The notes under the pieces are model-generated. The model was not told where the DNA came from, ran no database searches, and saw only the letters and a program-made list of their open reading frames with translations. Both the position numbers and the translations under genes were made by a program. Source: Bryobacterales bacterium (lineage in GTDB: Bacteria > Acidobacteriota > Terriglobia > Bryobacterales > Bryobacteraceae). Taken from it: DNA of 15,936 nt. The stretch lies in assembly GCA_016789785.1 (NCBI GenBank), contig JAEUQE010000216.1:1-15936 (forward strand). Reading direction: 5' to 3'. Below are positions 13,642 through 15,936 of this stretch, in pieces. Each line of letters opens with the position of its first letter. The first letter of the stretch is position 1.

Positions 13642-13739
13642 GTGGCGGGGGCTGGAATCCGGCTCACGGTTCGGCTAGTGAGGCACTCCGGCGGCCGTGA
13701 TGGTCAGCACCCGCGCCCTTTCTCGACTCTACCGAGGCG

Positions 13740-13755
13740 GCAGCCTGAAGGCTGC
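13740..13755. repeat. Short perfect hairpin, REP-like
   Basis: GCAGCC-TGAA-GGCTGC is a perfect 6-base stem with a 4-base loop, a few bases after the presumed intron 3' end. It resembles short palindromic intergenic repeats found in many copies in some genomes. It could also be the terminator-like hairpin next to which some group II introns insert. No T tract follows on either strand. Confidence 0.35.
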
Positions 13756-13805
13756 GTTACCTGGGAGCCGTGAATGAAGAGTATTGGTTAGCCAGCAGAC
13801 GAAAG

Positions 13806-13822
13806 CCGCGCCGTTGGCGCGC
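13806..13822 (-). terminator. Putative terminator hairpin of the rel operon
   Basis: Directly after the minus-strand beta-barrel stop codon, CGCGCC-AAC-GGCGCG forms a perfect 6-base GC stem with a 3-base loop (arms 13807-13812 and 13816-13821), followed by GGCTTTCG. The stem and position fit an intrinsic terminator, but the T tract is short. Confidence 0.4.
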
Positions 13823-14395
13823 TCAGAAGGTAACTCCAACCACGAAATCGAACTGGTTGTTGTTCGCTTTGAGTACATTACTCAGGAAACTCGCGTTGGT
13901 GTCCTGAAACCGGCGGCTGTAGCGTAATTCCGGCGTAATGTGGCCAAATGGCACCTTAATGTCAAGTCCGGCGCCCATGGCCAGCCCGACGGTGTTATTG
14001 CGGATGGAAGTCACTCCCGTCAGCCGCTGCAGCGTGGGCCCGGCGCCCACGAACGGACGCACGAGGATGCCCGGGAACCGGTAGCGCAGCATCAGAGGGA
14101 ACTCCCACTGTCCGCCGCCGGACGTGGTGGTCTGACCCTCGGTCTGCGTCTCGAAACGGTAGCGCCGGTAGAGGACGTCGAACGAGACACCCAATCCGGC
14201 TGGCAGGCGCAACTCCAGCGTTGGCCCGATGAGAAACCGGTTGCGGCCAGTGAGCTTCAGGCGTCCCGATTCCGCCGCATCGAAAGCGTCGCCAAAGGGC
14301 AAGCCGCCTCGCACGCCCACACTCAACGCATCGGCGCGCAGCGACGAAGCCGCCGGCGCCAGCAGCGCTAGCAAAACCAATGCGGGGATATTCAC
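13823..14395 (-). CDS. Outer-membrane beta-barrel protein
   Basis: This 190-residue protein has a signal peptide (MNIPALVLLALLAPAASS, GTG start). The rest alternates short amphipathic strands and turns: ALSVGVRGGLPFGDAF, GPTLELRLPAGLGVSFDVLY, PLMLRYRFPG, RPFVGAGPTLQRL, GAGLDIKVPFG and ITPELRYSRRF. It ends in FDFVVGVTF, with the terminal aromatic residue used by the outer-membrane assembly machinery. This is the layout of small eight-stranded barrels (OmpX/OmpA-barrel type). The GTG overlaps the stop of the DUF971 gene as GTGA and is preceded by AAGGAAGG, indicating translational coupling. The frame is open to 14665, but that extension is the shadow of the DUF971 gene. The role is unknown. Confidence 0.83.
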   Translation of the reverse strand: MNIPALVLLALLAPAASSLRADALSVGVRGGLPFGDAFDAAESGRLKLTGRNRFLIGPTLELRLPAGLGVSFDVLYRRYRFETQTEGQTTTSGGGQWEFPLMLRYRFPGILVRPFVGAGPTLQRLTGVTSIRNNTVGLAMGAGLDIKVPFGHITPELRYSRRFQDTNASFLSNVLKANNNQFDFVVGVTF

Positions 14396-14763
14396 TGAAC
14401 CTTCCTTTCCACCTCGGCCTTGCAGACCTCGCAAGGGCAGATGCGGCGCAGATGCTCGAACGAATAGATGCCTGTGTTGTGTCCGTCGTTCCATCGAATG
14501 CGGATCGCGTAGTTGCCCACGGGCTCCACATCCAGCATCTTGATCGCTGGCTTGTACATCTGAAACGGGTTGGCGGGTGGTTGCGAGTAATCGGACTTCT
14601 GGGGTTCGGTGCCGTGCGCTCCCGTGCATGTTGCACACGGACACTCGTCCCGCAAATAGGCGCAACTGTACTCGCTATGGTGGCCGTCCTGCCAATCGAT
14701 CTTGACGCCCTTCGATTTGGAAATCGCGATGTGTTCCGGATCGTGAATGGTTGCCGTGCTCAT
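14392..14763 (-). CDS. DUF971 (GBBH-like N-terminal domain) protein
   Basis: This 123-residue cytoplasmic protein is of the DUF971 family, also called the gamma-butyrobetaine hydroxylase-like N-terminal domain. It carries the family signature twice in related form. The first copy is DWQDGHHSEYSCAYLRDECP followed by CATC; the second is RWNDGHNTGIYSFEHLRRIC followed by PCEVC. The paired Cys-Pro-Cys-x-x-Cys sites are likely to bind metal, as the domain does in eukaryotic hydroxylases. Stand-alone DUF971 proteins are found near Mrp/ApbC-type iron-sulfur carriers in other bacteria, so a link to metal or Fe-S handling is possible but not proven. Its ATG overlaps the rel stop as ATGA, and its own stop overlaps the barrel gene's GTG, placing it in the middle of a coupled three-gene operon. 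Confidence 0.9.
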   Translation of the reverse strand: MSTATIHDPEHIAISKSKGVKIDWQDGHHSEYSCAYLRDECPCATCTGAHGTEPQKSDYSQPPANPFQMYKPAIKMLDVEPVGNYAIRIRWNDGHNTGIYSFEHLRRICPCEVCKAEVERKVQ

Positions 14764-15936
14764 TGAATACGTTCTACGTCTCTCACTCCAGGGATGCGGC
14801 GAATCGCCACGAGGACTTTTTCCAACTGTTTCTTGTCCTTTACTTCCACCATCAGGTCGATGATGGCGCTGTCATCTTTCCGGCGGTCATCGGGCTTGGC
14901 CTCAATGGTGCGGATGTTCGAGCCTTCGTTGTAGAAGACGCTGGTCACTTCGTGCAGCATGCCGGGACGATCGGCGGTGTAGACCATCAGCTTCACCTGG
15001 AAGGGGTCCGCCACGCCGGCCGCGCGTCCCCACTCGACATCGATCTTGCGTTCGGCCTCGTAGACAAAGCTCGTCACGTTCTTGCAATTCGTCGAGTGAA
15101 CGGCGATTCCCTTGCCGCGCGTGATGTAGCCAACGATGGGCTCTCCGCGGATCGGGTTGCAGCACTTGGCGCGGTACACCAGGACGTCGTCGATGCCTTT
15201 CACCTTCACCACCAGATCGGTGCCTGGGGGCACGGTGGCAGGCTGCGTCGACGGTGTGGCGGATACCTGCTTGGTCTGGTCGGTTTCCGAGACGATGTCC
15301 GGCGCCACTTTGTGCAGCACATGGCGCGGCGAGAAGCGGCCAAATCCGAGCGCGGCGTATAGATCTTCCGCCTTGCTCATGCCATACTCGCCGGCTACCT
15401 GCTGCAGGACCGACGACGCGATGCGACCCATCTGCACGCCCAGCCGGCGGGCTTCCTTCTCCAGATATTTCTGGCCGATTTCAATCGCCTTGATGCGCTC
15501 GGTCGCTTGTACCGCGTGGCGAATCTTGTTCCGTGCGCGCGACGTCTTGACGAAGGCAAGCCAGTCCTTGCTCGGCTCATGGCCCTGCTGGGCGAGGATC
15601 TCCACCACATCGCCGTTCTTCAGGCTCGACCGTAGCGGCACGATGCGGCCATTCACCTTCGCGCCGACACATTGATTGCCGACATCGGAGTGAATCGCAT
15701 AGGCGAAGTCAACCGGCGACGCATCGCGCGGAAGCACGATCACCTTGCCCTTTGGCGTGAAGCAATAAACCTCTTCGGAGTACAACTCGACCTTCAGGTT
15801 CGAGATGAACTGGCTCGGGTCGCCGACTTCCTGCTGCCACTCCACCAGGTGCCGTAGCCACGCGATCCGCTGATCATCGTCGGCATGCCCGCGCCGGCCT
15901 TCCTTGTACTTCCAGTGGGCCGCGATTCCTTCTTCG
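14760..15936 (-). CDS. rel: RelA/SpoT-family (p)ppGpp synthetase/hydrolase, C-terminal part
   Basis: The gene enters from the right edge; 391 C-terminal residues are visible and about 330-380 N-terminal residues (hydrolase and most of the synthetase) lie outside. The visible part opens with EEGIAAHWKYKEG, the end of the synthetase domain. The TGS domain VYCFTPKGKVIVLPRDASP follows (about 15590-15770), then a helical domain. Next is the conserved-cysteine/zinc-finger region with KCCNPIRGEPIVGYITRGKG and HSTNC (about 15090-15180). A C-terminal ACT domain (about 14763-15010) begins PFQVKLMVYTADRPGMLHEV. The protein makes and breaks the alarmone (p)ppGpp at the ribosome in response to starvation. 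Hydrolase activity cannot be judged from this part. The frame is continuous to the window edge. The stop overlaps the DUF971 ATG, so the downstream genes are translated with it. Confidence 0.95.
   Translation of the reverse strand, partial: EEGIAAHWKYKEGRRGHADDDQRIAWLRHLVEWQQEVGDPSQFISNLKVELYSEEVYCFTPKGKVIVLPRDASPVDFAYAIHSDVGNQCVGAKVNGRIVPLRSSLKNGDVVEILAQQGHEPSKDWLAFVKTSRARNKIRHAVQATERIKAIEIGQKYLEKEARRLGVQMGRIASSVLQQVAGEYGMSKAEDLYAALGFGRFSPRHVLHKVAPDIVSETDQTKQVSATPSTQPATVPPGTDLVVKVKGIDDVLVYRAKCCNPIRGEPIVGYITRGKGIAVHSTNCKNVTSFVYEAERKIDVEWGRAAGVADPFQVKLMVYTADRPGMLHEVTSVFYNEGSNIRTIEAKPDDRRKDDSAIIDLMVEVKDKKQLEKVLVAIRRIPGVRDVERIQ

Noticed and set aside
14396..14665. Extension of the beta-barrel gene to 14665
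   Set aside because: The extra residues are an out-of-frame reading of the DUF971 gene, and the GTG at 14395 gives a proper signal peptide with stop-start overlap.
1..15936. CRISPR array, tRNA or rRNA genes
   Set aside because: No regularly spaced repeats, cloverleaf-like sequence or conserved rRNA segments were seen.

Overview
The window is high-GC bacterial DNA that looks chromosomal. The gene set suggests an acidobacterium of the Solibacter/Bryobacter type. It includes secreted proteins with twin-arginine leaders, an ArsR regulator paired with a short-chain dehydrogenase, a PcRGLX-type polysaccharide protein, a TlpA-like thioredoxin with a long helical front half, and a rel-DUF971 operon. 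The taxonomic call is inference from family content; no rRNA or tRNA is present to confirm it.

Left part (1-4407): two overlapping or abutting genes encode exported proteins (a TIM-barrel, aldo/keto-reductase-like protein and a DUF3299 protein). A sugar-acid type MFS transporter follows. It runs tail to tail, only 4 bases apart, into a minus-strand gene for an exported DUF6786-like protein. A 66-residue helical protein with a strong ribosome binding site lies further upstream on the minus strand.

Middle (4408-9961): an ArsR-type repressor precedes a short-chain dehydrogenase, with a near-perfect inverted repeat directly in front of the dehydrogenase as candidate operator. Next is the most striking gene, a 627-residue cytoplasmic fusion of a trypsin-like protease and a Serratia/EndoG-type non-specific nuclease. 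Both catalytic sets are essentially intact, and it sits behind a promoter region rich in palindromes. A secreted PcRGLX/YetA-like protein follows, probably acting on plant polysaccharide such as rhamnogalacturonan.

Right part (9962-15936): a minus-strand gene encodes an exported 681-residue protein ending in a TlpA-type thioredoxin domain (WCGPC). A decayed stretch of about 1.8 kb (12024-13822) follows. It holds one intact small secreted protein, a truncated and frameshifted gene coupled to it, a degenerate reading frame, and the 3' end of a group II intron (maturase tail plus a domain-V-like hairpin). The window closes with a tightly overlapped minus-strand operon: rel (ppGpp synthetase/hydrolase, cut by the window edge), a DUF971 zinc-ribbon-like protein, and a small outer-membrane beta-barrel protein.

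The best candidate for an under-described system is the protease-nuclease fusion with its palindromic control region. The coupled rel-DUF971-barrel operon and the intron-damaged small secreted protein locus are secondary points of interest.
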